Shown here in pieces: positions 20,803-31,504 of a DNA stretch of 64,000 nucleotides. Position numbers and translations under genes: made by a program. The stretch is from Trametes villosa (Eukaryota > Basidiomycota > Agaricomycetes > Polyporales > Polyporaceae): assembly GCA_002964805.2 (NCBI GenBank), contig PUDQ02000018.1, forward strand, positions 310,001 through 374,000. The letters are read 5' to 3'. The first letter of the stretch is position 1; each line of letters opens with the position of its first letter. The notes below the pieces were generated by a model, which made no database searches, was not told the origin of the DNA, and was given only the letters and a program-made list of their open reading frames with translations.

Positions 20803-23800
20803 TTAAAATGCAATCTCGTGGGCATGATGATCTGCGTACTTATTAACGTAAAAGGCATTAAAAGCGTCCAAAGAATCAGTATGTTTAAGGGTACGAGGAA
20901 CGGAATGTGGGCCCGAGACACCAATGAGATGTGCAGCACGAAGTATACAGTCCAAATGAATAACAGACAGCACACGATTTCCCTGAGGATCAACCTGGGG
21001 CTCAACAATCCACATGCCCGTCTCCTCACATGGTGTATCCTTGGAGGGGACAAACCATGAGACGAGGGCGCATGGGAAGTAGACCCCTCGGAAATCCTTG
21101 AACGAGAAGAACATGTGAACACGCACAACGGCTAAGCCACGGAAGCCAGGCTGCTCCTCATCGCAGGTGACAAAAGCGCAATCGTACCGTCCAGGCCCCT
21201 TCCGCCAGACAGGGCATGCACGGATACGCTCACGCTTCATCCCCTTGATGCCGGAAAGATCACTGGGCGCATAAAAAACGGCGACCGCAGATGGGTAAAC
21301 AGACATACGTATGGGAGCAGGAGGACAAGCATCGAGATGCACATCATCATCCACTACCTCATCGTCAGGCAGAGCCTGCGCGTAGAGGAAACGGCGGATG
21401 AGTGTGGCCAAACTAGGCACACCGATGAAAGCAGCGATCTCATCGGTGGTCTTCGGGAATTTAGGCGCTATTCACAAAGTTAGCATCACCAAGTAGCTGA
21501 TCAAAAACGAACACCGACTCACCTTTGCGCTTGGCCAAAGTCACTTCACCGAGGACATCCTCGTTGACTGGGCCACAGTCGTCATCGTCCTGGGCAGCAG
21601 CTTGTTGCTCGATAACCTCCGCAGGGTCATCGGGCTCCTCATCATCCAGCCCAAGGCCAGCCCAGACGTCTTCCTCGGGGATGGGTGCCTGAACGCATGC
21701 ACCATGGAGCATTCCGCGAGAGGTGAAGTCAGCCCGTGCGGCGCCCAGCTTGTCGAGGCGCTGGTTGGTGAGGAGCATCTGCCCCAACGCCTCATAGCGG
21801 TTGGAGCGGCGGTAGGGCTCCTTGACCGCCTTGATATGCTTCGACTCGGTGATAGAGGAGCAGAGGCCGTTCGGAGCACCGAACTGTTGAATGAGATATG
21901 GGTAGTGCATGAGGGAGTGCTGACGGGGGAGAGAGAAGCCATCGGGGCGGACACCAGCGTCCTCGAATACGACACGATCACGGTGGAATCGGGCCAGCGC
22001 TTCGTCAATCTGGGCCAACGTGTCTGTGGTGATGACATCCCGGCGGACGAGGTAGCAGAACTCGAGAAAGGAACTGAGCGCCTGCACCATCTGAGCCGGT
22101 ACGTGCCCAGCGATAGCGGGCAGGTACACCTGAAAGGCAGTGAGCAACACGTCACATCGAGGTGTGCAGACATTACCTTCATCAACGCCTTCGAGTCGTC
22201 ACCAGTCCACTGCTTGAATCCACGACCTTCGGGGAACCTCCGCAGCCCAGGAAAACTAGGCACGGCAGCGATGCTAAGGCACACCATTAGATGCGGCTAC
22301 ATGGAAGACAACACCCAGCGTACCGCCGATCAATGTCTGCGAGAATAACCGCAGCGCCAGCCTTGCCATGAACGCTCTCCAGATACTCCTCCACCCAGGT
22401 CACCAAGTGGTCCTTGAAGGTGCCCTTGATGATCTGATGGAGGAGATCAGGAGAGAGCATATCGTGGATATCCGCCCGTGGAAAGCCTGCGGTGAAAGGC
22501 TATGAAGGGTAAGCTATCAGCAAACAGCAAGGGACAGCAAAAGAACGGCTTACGACCAGGTCGCCTACGATCCCGTAGTCATCCCACAATGCTTTGAGGT
22601 CGAGCGCATCAAGCAACGCACGGGTATGCTCATGGCAGCGGCGAGGTGCGTCAGCATCATCGAGCTCGCTACGATGAGCAGTGCACCTGAGACAAGCGTT
22701 GAGCACCAATATATCACAAAACTAGACACACGTGCACGTACTTTGCACACCAGCCCTGGACAACGCACGCAAGTAGGACCTGCTCAGGATAGTCCGCAAT
22801 GTACGGGCCCAAGCCATAGAGCATGCGACGGAAGTGCCCATCAGCGCAACGCACAATCTCCGCAGTTGTCATGCCGGGGCGGAGAGACTGCAGGATAGTG
22901 CGGAGGGAGGTGTGGAACAGCTGGCGACGGAACTTGCGGAAGCCGGGATCGTTGGCGTACTCGCGATCAGCTGACAACACATCATGCATGAGCATCAGAC
23001 TACAAGGGCAACCAGGTTGTATTAAACTGACTCTTGGGTACAGCGAGGAAAGCTACGAGTGAGACTGCATTGCGTTGAGCACGCCGCGTCGCATTACGTA
23101 CAAGGCCGTTCGAGAGGTAGAGGGGGTAGTACTCATTCTGCCCGGTGGCGACGGAGACGGTCGTCTTGTCGCTGCCAAGGATGACAGGGCAGAAGGTCGC
23201 GTCCACATTAGCCGGCTGCTCAGCGAGGATATCCTGTAGCACATTCAGTATCGAGAACAAGAAGACGGCAGAATAACATACCGCCTGGGACCATGCCCAG
23301 TCCCCGGACATAAAGTCCTTGTACTCGCGCTGATCCCCATTGAACACTTGCTTGGGGGCGAAATCCATCTCTCCAGCGAAGTCGGGGTTGCCGAGTTGGG
23401 AATGCAGTACTTCGCGTGGGCAACGGAACCACACAACGTACTCACGATCCATCCAAGGCGGTGCCTCACCCTCGGGACGAGGCCCAGCGTAGGTGACCTT
23501 GAAGGCTTGCCACGGGATGTCGGCGAGCTCGATGGCGTCGATGCTGGTATACATGTTCTTGGCATCAGCGAAAGGAGGCGCCTGACCGGGAGGCAGAGTC
23601 GCAGCCCAGAGCTGCATGAGCTCATTCACGTTGCCAGCGGACATCTGCGCCTTCCGAAATAGGAAGTCGGCGACCTCGAACTGTGCGCGCGAGTCGTATG
23701 GTGAATAGTCGTCGGGGCGACGAGGAGGAAGGGGGGGTGGCGGGGTATCTGGAGGGAGAGGAAGTCCATTCACATCGCATGGACGTCCTGGAATAATAGT

Positions 23801-24171
23801 GAGTGACGTGGCCAGGGTGCAGCAGCAAAGCCGCATACTATGAACATACCTGTGACACTCGGGTGTGTGGCCACGTATTGACCGTCTTCGTGACGCGGTG
23901 GCGGCATTGGTTCATTGAGGGGGTTGGCATCGGCGTCGAAAGGGCCCTCGGGTTCCTCAGGAAGAGCCGCATCTGGCAGCAGAATGCCCGGTAGGTTGTG
24001 CTGAGGTGGAGAGGCAGGCGGCGCAGCAGGCGGTGGCGGCGCGGGAACAGCGGCGGCAGGTCCTGGGTGGCTGCTCTTCTGATGACGCTTGAGTCCTCCT
24101 CGTGTCTTGAACAGCTTGTGGCACCCCGGAGACGGGCACGGGATCGTAGCTGGGCGGAACAGTCGAAACAT
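20803..24171 (-). CDS. KDZ-superfamily (Plavaka-type) transposase
   Basis: Transposase of the KDZ superfamily, Plavaka branch. The reading frame starts at Met 24171 with a C2H2 zinc finger (C-x4-C-x12-H-x4-H, FKTRGGLKRHQ) for DNA binding. It continues across introns near 23.83, 23.26, 23.0, 22.72, 22.53, 22.29, 22.16 and 21.50 kb to the stop at 20803. Family blocks in order: SPYDSRAQFEVADFLF; then GSDKTTVSVATGQNEYYPLY, the best known signature; DADGHFR-like CADGHFRRMLYGLGPYIADYP; the MLSPDLLHQIIKGTFKDHLV block; the RRFPEGRGFKQWTGDD block; and QHSLMHYPYLIQQFGAPNGL with ESKHIKAVKEPYRRSNR. An acidic linker and a C-terminal domain of about 200 residues follow. Every exon joins in frame and no internal stop is needed, so the element may be autonomous. 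The accessory gene at 25817 points the other way. Confidence 0.88.
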
Positions 24172-24416
24172 CCTGATGCGAGTTAGTAGGCAGGCCAGCA
24201 TGGTGGACGCGCAACACGTACAGTGAAACGGGAGATATACAGGGCAGCGACGGGGGTGAGGCCAATGGTCAGCGATCCGGGGGCTTCGCAATGTTCGCGC
24301 GTGCGATACGGACGGCGATGTGGTCGGTGATGATGGCGATGGTGGCGATCTCAAACCCGATGTGTGCGATCTTGACGGCAGTGTCTCGCAGAGGCGAGCA
24401 ACTGGCGGGCGTGCAC

Positions 24417-25030
24417 TAGAGCGGGGCGAGAGCGGAGAGCAACGCGAGCGAGAGATGACGCGGACGCGCGTGTGACGTGGACGTGCACGGCAGCGCCTTG
24501 AGTAATGTGGGCGAGCAATGGGGCTGTGCGTTTGGAAGGGGGCTGCAACGCAGGCGTGCGACGACGCAGGCGTGAGACGAGGTCGTGCGATGACGAGGGC
24601 GTGTTATGCGGGCTGGCGACGACGCGGGCGTGTGACGGAGGGAAGCGACGACGCGGGCGCGTGATGCGGGCGAGCAACGACAAGGGCGCGCGACGGTGGG
24701 GGCGAGCGACGACGAGTGTGTGCGACGCGGGCGAGTGTTGCGGGCGGATGTGCGTTGCAGGCGGGTGCGCAATGCGGACGCGTGCGACTGGCCGGCGTGT
24801 GAGACAGGCGGACTCAGAGCGGCGACGGGGACGTACAATGACGGGCGAGCGACGACGCGGACGTGCGATTCAGATGTGCGCCGGGTAAGGACGACCGCGG
24901 GCGTCCACTCCAGGTGGCCTTGCAGTGACGCGGGCAAGCGAGGTAGGGGACGGGCTAGAGGGGGTGTGTGTTGCAGGGAGGCGAGCGACGCGGGCGCGCA
25001 CGTCCGGGAGGGCGAGAGAGAGACGTGATC
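24417..25030. repeat. Degenerate GC-rich minisatellite inside the KDZ element
   Basis: Repeated variants of GCGACGACGCGGGCGTG and GTGATGCGGGCGAGCAACGA, strongly purine-biased on the plus strand, fill the space between the two divergent genes. The long open frames on both strands here (Arg-rich on one, Ala/Ser/Pro on the other) are by-products of the repeat. The region 25030-25816 after it has no recognised content except the accessory gene's leader. Confidence 0.7.
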
Positions 25031-25816
25031 TCTGTGCAGCAGAGGGGCGAGCGACGAGGGCCACGAGCAGAGCTGCGAGGACGAGGGGAGGGTGGCAAGC
25101 TGAGGTTCGGATTAGAGACAGAACTGCGGGATAGGGTTAGTGACGCACCTTGGATCCTAGGATGGGTGCACAAGGACGCAAGCCGCAGCAACGAGAGATT
25201 TGCAGGGGAAGGTTGGGCGGTGCTGCACCCTAGAGTGGACGGCGTGCTGCTGAAGCTCTTCGTCAGCACGGCGGGCGGCACTCCGGCACCGGGAATCAGG
25301 TGCACATACCACCGTCGTCGATCGCGAGCCCGACGAGTCATCCGCTGGTGCAGGCATCCAATGGGAATGCCCGAAGGCGAGGGCGCGGTTGATAACGAGC
25401 ATGGTCCGACGGGCGGGCTGGCCGAGATGCCAGGGGTTCCTGTGGAGGCGGACTCCCGCCATCCAAGGAGAGCCTACATCTGTAGTAATAGCGGTCAGTA
25501 TCACTGCAGACCCGGCCAGCGTACTCACCAACTACACCTGGATGGTGGGGCCCAATGGCTGGTGTGCGAAGATGTACAACCGGGCTGGGGCGCTGCTCAC
25601 TTGAGCGAGCGGGTGGGCGGGCGGGCATGAACCACGCGGCGGCCGTCATCCAGGTCGCCTGGTGAGGTGCATCAAGGTGGCGCCGTTTCCGCCAAGCCAC
25701 CGAGAGCTGGGGGGCAAGGGTATTCAAAGTTAGCAGGCTGCCCACGTATCCCCTCTTGCACCATTCCCTCACCTTCGTCCTTGCCCTCTGTCCCCATCGA
25801 CCTACACCGTCCACCC

Positions 25817-28508
25817 ATGGCCAGAAAAGCCAAAGCGACCACGGGAGCTCCTCCCGCTCAACCCCTCCTAGACACACAAACCGCTGCAGAGTCAACGCGC
25901 ATGAACACCCGCGCGAAGAACAAAAAAGCGCACCCCGGTTTGCCTGATCTTCCGGGCTGGAACCCTGACACACCCGAGCAGATCCCCCTCCTGCCTGCCG
26001 AACGCCGCGCAGAGCTGGCGATCGCCCGCAAGGAGGACGCTGCGAAAGCGGCTCTTCAGCGCGCTGTTCAAAGCGCGGCCATCGTGAAGGCCGCCGCGAT
26101 TGAGGACCGGCAGCGCGACAAGGATCGCGCGGCTGAGCAGGCCCGGCGTCAACCTGTACGCCCGCGCCCGCGGCCAGTTCAAGTTGCGCCTGGGGCGTTC
26201 TTGACGTTCTCCAAGAGGCCGCTGAGACATCCTGCCGAAGGTCAGCACAGACGCTGTTTGCACATGCTTGGAACCGTTTACTCACCGTATACATGTTGCT
26301 GTAGAACGCGCTAGTGCTGAGCTGGCCTCACCTCCAGGTCCCGGTGAAGCAGCGGGCGGCCTCGAACCGGCCGGTCCTAACGAAACGGCCAATGGCGAGC
26401 CGGATCTCGCCAGAGTGTCGCCAGATGTCGAGCCGGGTGAGTCGCCGACGCCGACAAGTGTGGGTGCGCAGACCCGGCTGATGTGCAAATCGCCAGATGA
26501 CGAGGGGAGCCAGGCAGAATCGGCCGCCTACATTGTTGAGAGCGGCCAGAGCGGGTCGGAGTTTGATCCTAGCCTCGACGACGAAGATGCCGTGGAGTCG
26601 GACGAGAGCAGCGATGAGGATAAGATGGATGAGGAGACCGAGGAGCAGCCTGTCAAAGGCAAAGGCAAGGGTAGGATGAAGGTGAGGCGGGCGGATGTCA
26701 GCGCAGCACACTCGCACGTCGCTGCCGCTGCTACGGTGCCAAAGCGGAAGATTGTGACATCCGGGGTCACTAATGAGACGTGAGTCACTTGCTCACGCGT
26801 CTCACGGTTCAAACGTTCACTCCTCGCTCACAACCTGCTCTCATCCTCTCATCCTTCCTCTACACCTGGCTCGCAACTCCCGCTCTCACCCCTCCACACC
26901 AGCCCGAAGGCCAGCAAGAAGGTGAAGGTTGCCGCAACGCCCGTCGGCTTGCGCGCTGGTTGGAACACACCGAAGGGCACGCCGACCGTCGCCGGCGTGG
27001 GCGCGGGCTCGAAATCCACCCCACGCCCCCTCGTGCGTCGTTATTTCCCACCTAACGGCGCTGGCAACGTCCCAGCCATACAGGCTTCGCAGTCCTCTGG
27101 TCCTGGGTACGTTCTCAACAGCCTTGATGAGCTGCTCGCTGATCACCTCACCGCCCTCTGCTTATCCGACTCATCCAGCCTCAACAACACCGCCGGGGAA
27201 CAGCCCAATGGAGACGGCGTGGCACCGGGCGCCGACGCTGCGCCCGCTGGTGTGAATGACTATGGGGGCCTCCCTGATGAGGACGATGCGCCGGAAGCCG
27301 CTGTCGTCCCGCACGCCCCTGCAGCCCCCTGGCCCGGTCACCCAGACTCGTCTGACAGTTCTTCGGACGACGAACCGAATGGGGTAGGTCTCCTAGCTTG
27401 CGTCGTCGAAAAACATCGCTGACTACGTCCAGCCCGTCGATCCCCTTACAGATGTCGTGCACGTTCCCGCTAACGTCGCAGCCGGCCTCGATAACAACGG
27501 CCAAGGCACCGGCACCCGCCGCCGCTGGACTACTGGGGACCTCGATGTGGCCATTCGGCAGCGCTTTACGCAAGCGTTTATCCCGCTCGCGCGCGCGACT
27601 ATGTCGTCTATGCCCCCATGGTACTCGCTGACGCTGGAGGAGCGGCAAGGCCTGTACGACATGGTTTTCCCAGGACACGGCCACCTCATTGCGGCCAATG
27701 ATATCGTTTATTCTCTTGTAAGCAGCCTGCGCCTATTCACGACCATTTGCGCATGCCGATACCGTTCCAGATGAACGGCCGCGTGTCTGAGTGGCAGGGC
27801 AAGTTCGCCCTCGCCGCTTTGGTCACCATAGAGAACCACTTCGTCAAGAACAACATGGCTGAGCCCGAAGCCCGTGCGACGTTCTGTCAAGCTCAGTTGG
27901 GGACGTCCGTCGCCGCCATGAAGGCCCCCTTCATGTGGAAGGTGTGGGAGAACGGCCGCAAGAAGGTATGCAACCATTTTCGTGGTTTGCGCACATCTGA
28001 CACTGACACCTTACAGGGGCGCTTCCAGGGCTCGCTTATCGTGAAGACCCTTGGCATTGTGAACGTCCCCGTCTTCGAGTCGGTTCCTCTCGACCTGCGC
28101 GACGCGGTCGACGACTACCCCACTGGAGCTCTCGTTCTGGCGACGCTGGCTGTAAGTGTTGGCTCATCCTTGCATACATCGACTTACAGGTATGTCCTTC
28201 AGGTTGAACGCGCCCTCAGGATCTGGTCGACGGGTGAGCGCGTGATTCCGCGTGGTCACGCCGGCCATTTCTCAGCCGACAACTGGGGCGACCGGACCAC
28301 CATCGTGCAGGGCGTCGCTCGCACGGGCACGAAGGTTTCGGGTCTGTACACAAGCGCGCAGGCGATCTCTCCGGCGCGATGGCTCACCATCCTTGACGCC
28401 GCACGCGAGCACCACCGTCGCCACAGGATCATCCAAGAGCAGCAGGCGATTGTCATTGCCTCGGGTGATGAAGAGGCTCTGACGGACTCGGACCTTGAGT
28501 CCGAGTAG
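25817..28508 (+). CDS. KDZ-element accessory protein, function unknown
   Basis: Uncharacterised 766-residue protein carried by the KDZ element, divergent from its transposase. Seven exons (25817-26240, 26305-26779, 26903-27383, 27433-27717, 27771-27965, 28017-28151, 28203-28508) close to an exact frame with stop. The N-terminal 450 residues are low in complexity: basic start (MARKAKATT), an Ala/Arg/Lys helix, an acidic block (DDEDAVESDESSDED) followed by KGKGKGRMKVRR, and a Pro/Ala/Asp tract. The C-terminal 300 residues look folded: GHGHLIAANDIVYSL, MAEPEARATFCQAQLG, FESVPLDLRDAVDDYP, VERALRIWSTGERV and HFSADNWGDRT. I know related proteins as 'hypothetical' in Agaricomycetes and see no enzyme motif. 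The acidic and basic tracts suggest a nuclear role, perhaps in transposition or regulation (inference). Confidence 0.8.
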
Positions 28509-28605
28509 GTAAGTGCTTCATCCTTTGCTCGCTCACGCCGTCTCACATGCTGTGTAGGTCAATGGTGCTCTCCGGCGCCTTCAAGGCGTGCTTTAAGGTT
28601 TGATG

Positions 28606-28835
28606 CTCAACCATCAACCTTCGACGCTCGTGTCGTGCTCGCGGTGATGTTCAACCATCACTGCTGTCCTGTTCCTCGTGTTTCGCTTTTTCTCTACCTC
28701 ATCGCCGTTCAACCGGCTGATTTCTAGTATCCTCATATACCTTGGTCTACATAAGATGTTCAACCACTTCTCTGCTCGTTTTTGGTCGTCCCGACTGCTG
28801 CCTGACCAGTTGTACATTATCTCAGGTGTTCAACC
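28606..28835 (+). repeat. Five spaced TTCAACC motifs
   Basis: CTCAACC at 28606 and TTCAACC at 28650, 28708, 28759 and 28829, most followed by AYC or ACT, spaced 44, 58, 51 and 70 bases. They lie just after the accessory gene stop, perhaps in its 3' UTR or the transposase-binding subterminal region. Confidence 0.6.
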
Positions 28836-28929
28836 ACCTCTTTAGTAGGACTTCTCTGTAGTGTCTGTGCATGTACGCGGTGCTGTTTAATGCCAGAGAT
28901 GAAGCCCTACCAATACTGTGTGTGTGCTC

Positions 28930-29198
28930 AAGTCTAAGCCAAAGGCCATGGCAAGGTTGTGCCCAAGACGATCTGAAGTACACTTTCATGTCCTTTGCTT
29001 ACCTTCGGAGTGTACTTGATCATTGACTTGCCGGCCTTGAGGACCTTCACAAGGTAATGGCTTACTTCACAAGGCGGGTGGTACTTTACAAGTAAATGGA
29101 CTGGTCTTTACAAGGTATGGCCCCGCCTTGACAAGGCACTGCCTTCAAGTGCCTTCAGTGCCTTCATTGCCTTGGAGGGGGGCCCAAGGCAACGTGAC
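28930..29198. repeat. Right subterminal repeats of the KDZ element
   Basis: ACAAGG/GCAAGG and CTTTACAAG are repeated seven or more times between 28950 and 29135, then GCCTTCA-type repeats to GCCTTGG at 29170, a GGCCC block and the proposed terminal GTGAC at 29194-29198. Confidence 0.6.
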
Positions 29199-29224
29199 AA
29201 AATGCTGATGAATTCACTCCTTCG

Positions 29225-29893
29225 TCATAATGAGCCTGTTTTCATTATAAAAGCGCTATGACGCGTCTCTCCATTCAATGAAGAAGCCACTGGTCGCTTC
29301 GCACCTTTCTTAATCATCAAGCCAGCCTTTTCTGACCATGAAAAGTCTGAAGAAATGGCCCTTGACAGAAATGAGTAGATTGGCAAGCCTTCCCCTATAC
29401 GGAAACAATCGTTTCCATGCAGCGTTAGTACCCAGACTGAGGATAATCTGTTATCATGAACATGATGGCTCCGGTAGACGAGATAGTGCGGGAAGTGCTC
29501 CGGCCGACGAACAGTGCCTGAATAGGGTACGTGCGCGTCAATGGGGGAGGTTAGTAGCCTCATGGCGCCTGCATCGGGCGGCCTCTTGCCCTCGTCCGAC
29601 CTCCGCGTCTTCTCGTCCAGACTGCGAACAGACCGTGTCCCCCCTGTTCCCCTCGGCAAACACATCTCGGAGACTCGGGCCTGAGCTTTCATTGACTCTC
29701 GGTGATAGCAATGGCCCTCCGGGCAGACCTGGACTACGTTCAGCACGAGGCTAGAGGAGAACACATAGAATAGACAGCACCAGAACATAATACCTAACAA
29801 TAACAATATCCAGAAGACGATTTTTGTCGGGACACAGGTTGAGACGGTAGGCGGGTAAGGATTTTCGGCTGAGTACGCATATGCCCAGCACAT
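29225..29893 (-). CDS. Uncharacterised open frame with one membrane segment
   Basis: A 222-codon unspliced frame just outside the proposed right end of the KDZ element. Residues about 25-53 form a strong hydrophobic segment (IVFWILLLLGIMFWCCLFYV). The rest is polar and unlike any family I know. Base composition is ordinary and the frame is long enough to be notable, but there is no second line of evidence. It could be a chance frame or a decayed membrane protein gene. Confidence 0.25.
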   Translation of the reverse strand: MCWAYAYSAENPYPPTVSTCVPTKIVFWILLLLGIMFWCCLFYVFSSSLVLNVVQVCPEGHCYHRESMKAQARVSEMCLPRGTGGTRSVRSLDEKTRRSDEGKRPPDAGAMRLLTSPIDAHVPYSGTVRRPEHFPHYLVYRSHHVHDNRLSSVWVLTLHGNDCFRIGEGLPIYSFLSRAISSDFSWSEKAGLMIKKGAKRPVASSLNGETRHSAFIMKTGSL

Positions 29894-30858
29894 AGGGCAT
29901 CACTGTTTGAAAGTCCGATAACATGCCTGTCATCGGGACGCGAACACGGCACGTGGAACTCTACTCGTGAAACTCTGATCGTGAGCCAGCGCTGCAGCAC
30001 ACGTTGTCTCTGTCCAAGCTCGTCTACCTTGCACTTACACAACCACATACACTTCATCCGGTGTGATCTGGTAGACTAGGCTTCAAACGTCCGCTGCTAT
30101 CCAAGTACGCGCGTTCAATACGGTAGTAACGGTAGAAATGTACTCCACGTGCTTCGACACTGCGCAGGACGTGACCGGGCCGCAATAATACCAACGGGCA
30201 TTTCGGGCAATTTGGGTACTTCGAATCACCGGTACTCCGGCAACAGGTCGTTCAGTCAGCAAAGGGTGAGAGCTGGTACAGAAGGACTTCCGGGCGGATC
30301 ATCGAGAGCGCACCAATAGCATGGCATTGAACTGCAATCTATCTGCACTGATTCCTTATCAGCGATCGATTGACTGTATATGGTAACACTGATGTCATAT
30401 GGTCTTGGCTTTTACACATATATAGCTGGTGTGCACACCACCTTCCGACTGCGCCGGTTCCCCACAATCGCTCGACTTCTGTGTCAAAGTGGTGCGTAAA
30501 TGGACTTCCCTTCAAACCTTTTGATGTGTTAAGTCAACGATAAGACCATTTTTGTATCAGGAGATAAAATTCGGGGCGGATATGCTCGAACACTTGAATG
30601 TCCACCGTACCGATACTGCTAATTTTCATAAGTGAGATCATACTACATCTGAGGAATACGGATTGAACTTCCTGTATACAGCTTTGCAGGTATACTACTT
30701 ACCCTATCAGAACACGATCTCAAGATTTGGGGTCAGTATCAAATTATTAACTCATCGTTCAGGGTAAGCACCAGCATTGTCAATCACCCAGCCTGTCTCA
30801 TTAATTGTACTTCATAATTACGGCAGGGTTCGCGGTTGACGTACAGGCTTTGCTTTGA
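29894..30858. other. AT-richer intergenic region
   Basis: Lower GC than the rest of the first half, especially 30340-30830. No gene or repeat supported. CACATATATAG near 30415 could be a TATA element, but no gene follows directly. Confidence 0.4.
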
Positions 30859-30865
30859 TATAAAT
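30859..30865 (+). promoter_or_regulatory. TATA box of the small SH3-like gene
   Basis: TATAAAT, 85-92 bp before the ATG at 30951. Confidence 0.55.
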
Positions 30866-30950
30866 CACCTTGTGAGCCAACGCAAGGTGCGTTTGAACGC
30901 TTCTCCTGCCACCTGCATCTCAATTGACGCCTCACATCGACTCATCTGCT

Positions 30951-31346
30951 ATGAATGCTCCTCCGCCCGCTGGTCTCTTCCCACCCCCTGCAGCTGCAAA
31001 TCCGTTCCCTGTAAGTGTGGTTGTGATTTCATGCGATGGTCACAATTTATTATGTTTAGGTCGGGGGTAGAGTGTTTTTCATGTCAGGCGGGAAAATATA
31101 TAAAGGGACGACTCAGGGCGTCGAGTACATTGAGGTGAGTACAAGCAAATGTATCATCGGCCAGGTTTTTATGGAGTTCATCCATGACAAATGTCAGGGC
31201 CTGGGCTTTGTAATAATCAAACTCGATGATACTACTGTCGCTCGCCCAGTCAAGTTCCCGTATGTCATATCTGACAGTGTCTCCATACCCGTACGCTGAT
31301 TTCCCATAGCTTCAGCAGTGTCTTCGACATCACGAAGGAAACCTAG
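30951..31346 (+). CDS. Small SH3-like protein, 77 residues
   Basis: Not a named family. Four exons (30951-31010, 31060-31134, 31198-31259, 31310-31346) with GT-AG introns of 49, 63 and 50 bp join to 78 codons including stop. After a Pro/Ala-rich start (MNAPPPAGLFPPPAAA) comes a compact beta-type domain: VGGRVFFMSGGKIYKGTTQG, VEYIE, LGFVIIKLDDTT, VARPVKFP, and the end SVFDITKET. The alternation and the GGRVFF...GKIYKGTV-like opening suggest an SH3/KOW-like barrel (inference). The neighbouring gene has a similar block, VGGTVFLPLLGKGYVSGIV. Confidence 0.6.
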
Positions 31347-31504
31347 CCGTTGATCGCAGTCTTGCCTAGGCTGTGTAGGGCTGGCGTACACACAGTGATG
31401 TAGCTAGAAGCATGACCAATCGGTACCGAACTCGCGCCGAATCGTATATATCAACCCGCGTGTACCAGAAAACGGGCCTGCCTGCTGAAGGACCCTACCA
31501 CAGC

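Larger units (their letters stand above)
20562..29198. mobile_element. KDZ/Plavaka-type DNA transposon, two genes
   Basis: Proposed 8.6-kb element containing an intact transposase (-) and a divergent accessory gene (+). Ends are suggested by an imperfect terminal inverted repeat: GTCACTTACTTGG at 20562 on the plus strand against GTCACGTTGCCTTGG read inward on the minus strand from 29198. Both ends are followed inward by dense short repeats (CTTCAG/ACAAGG/TTGGGCCC), the subterminal pattern usual in this kind of element. The left flank reads AAAAC and the right flank AAAATG, so a short A-rich target duplication is possible but not proven. End positions are tentative; that the segment is a transposon is secure from the transposase. 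Confidence 0.7.

Noticed and set aside
21602..22348. 248-codon plus-strand frame
   Set aside because: Antisense to transposase exons that contain conserved KDZ blocks.
24417..25630. Long open frames on both strands in the repeat (up to 220 codons)
   Set aside because: They are by-products of the GC-rich minisatellite; composition is extreme (Arg/Gly on one strand, Ser/Ala/Pro on the other), and divergent promoters are expected here.
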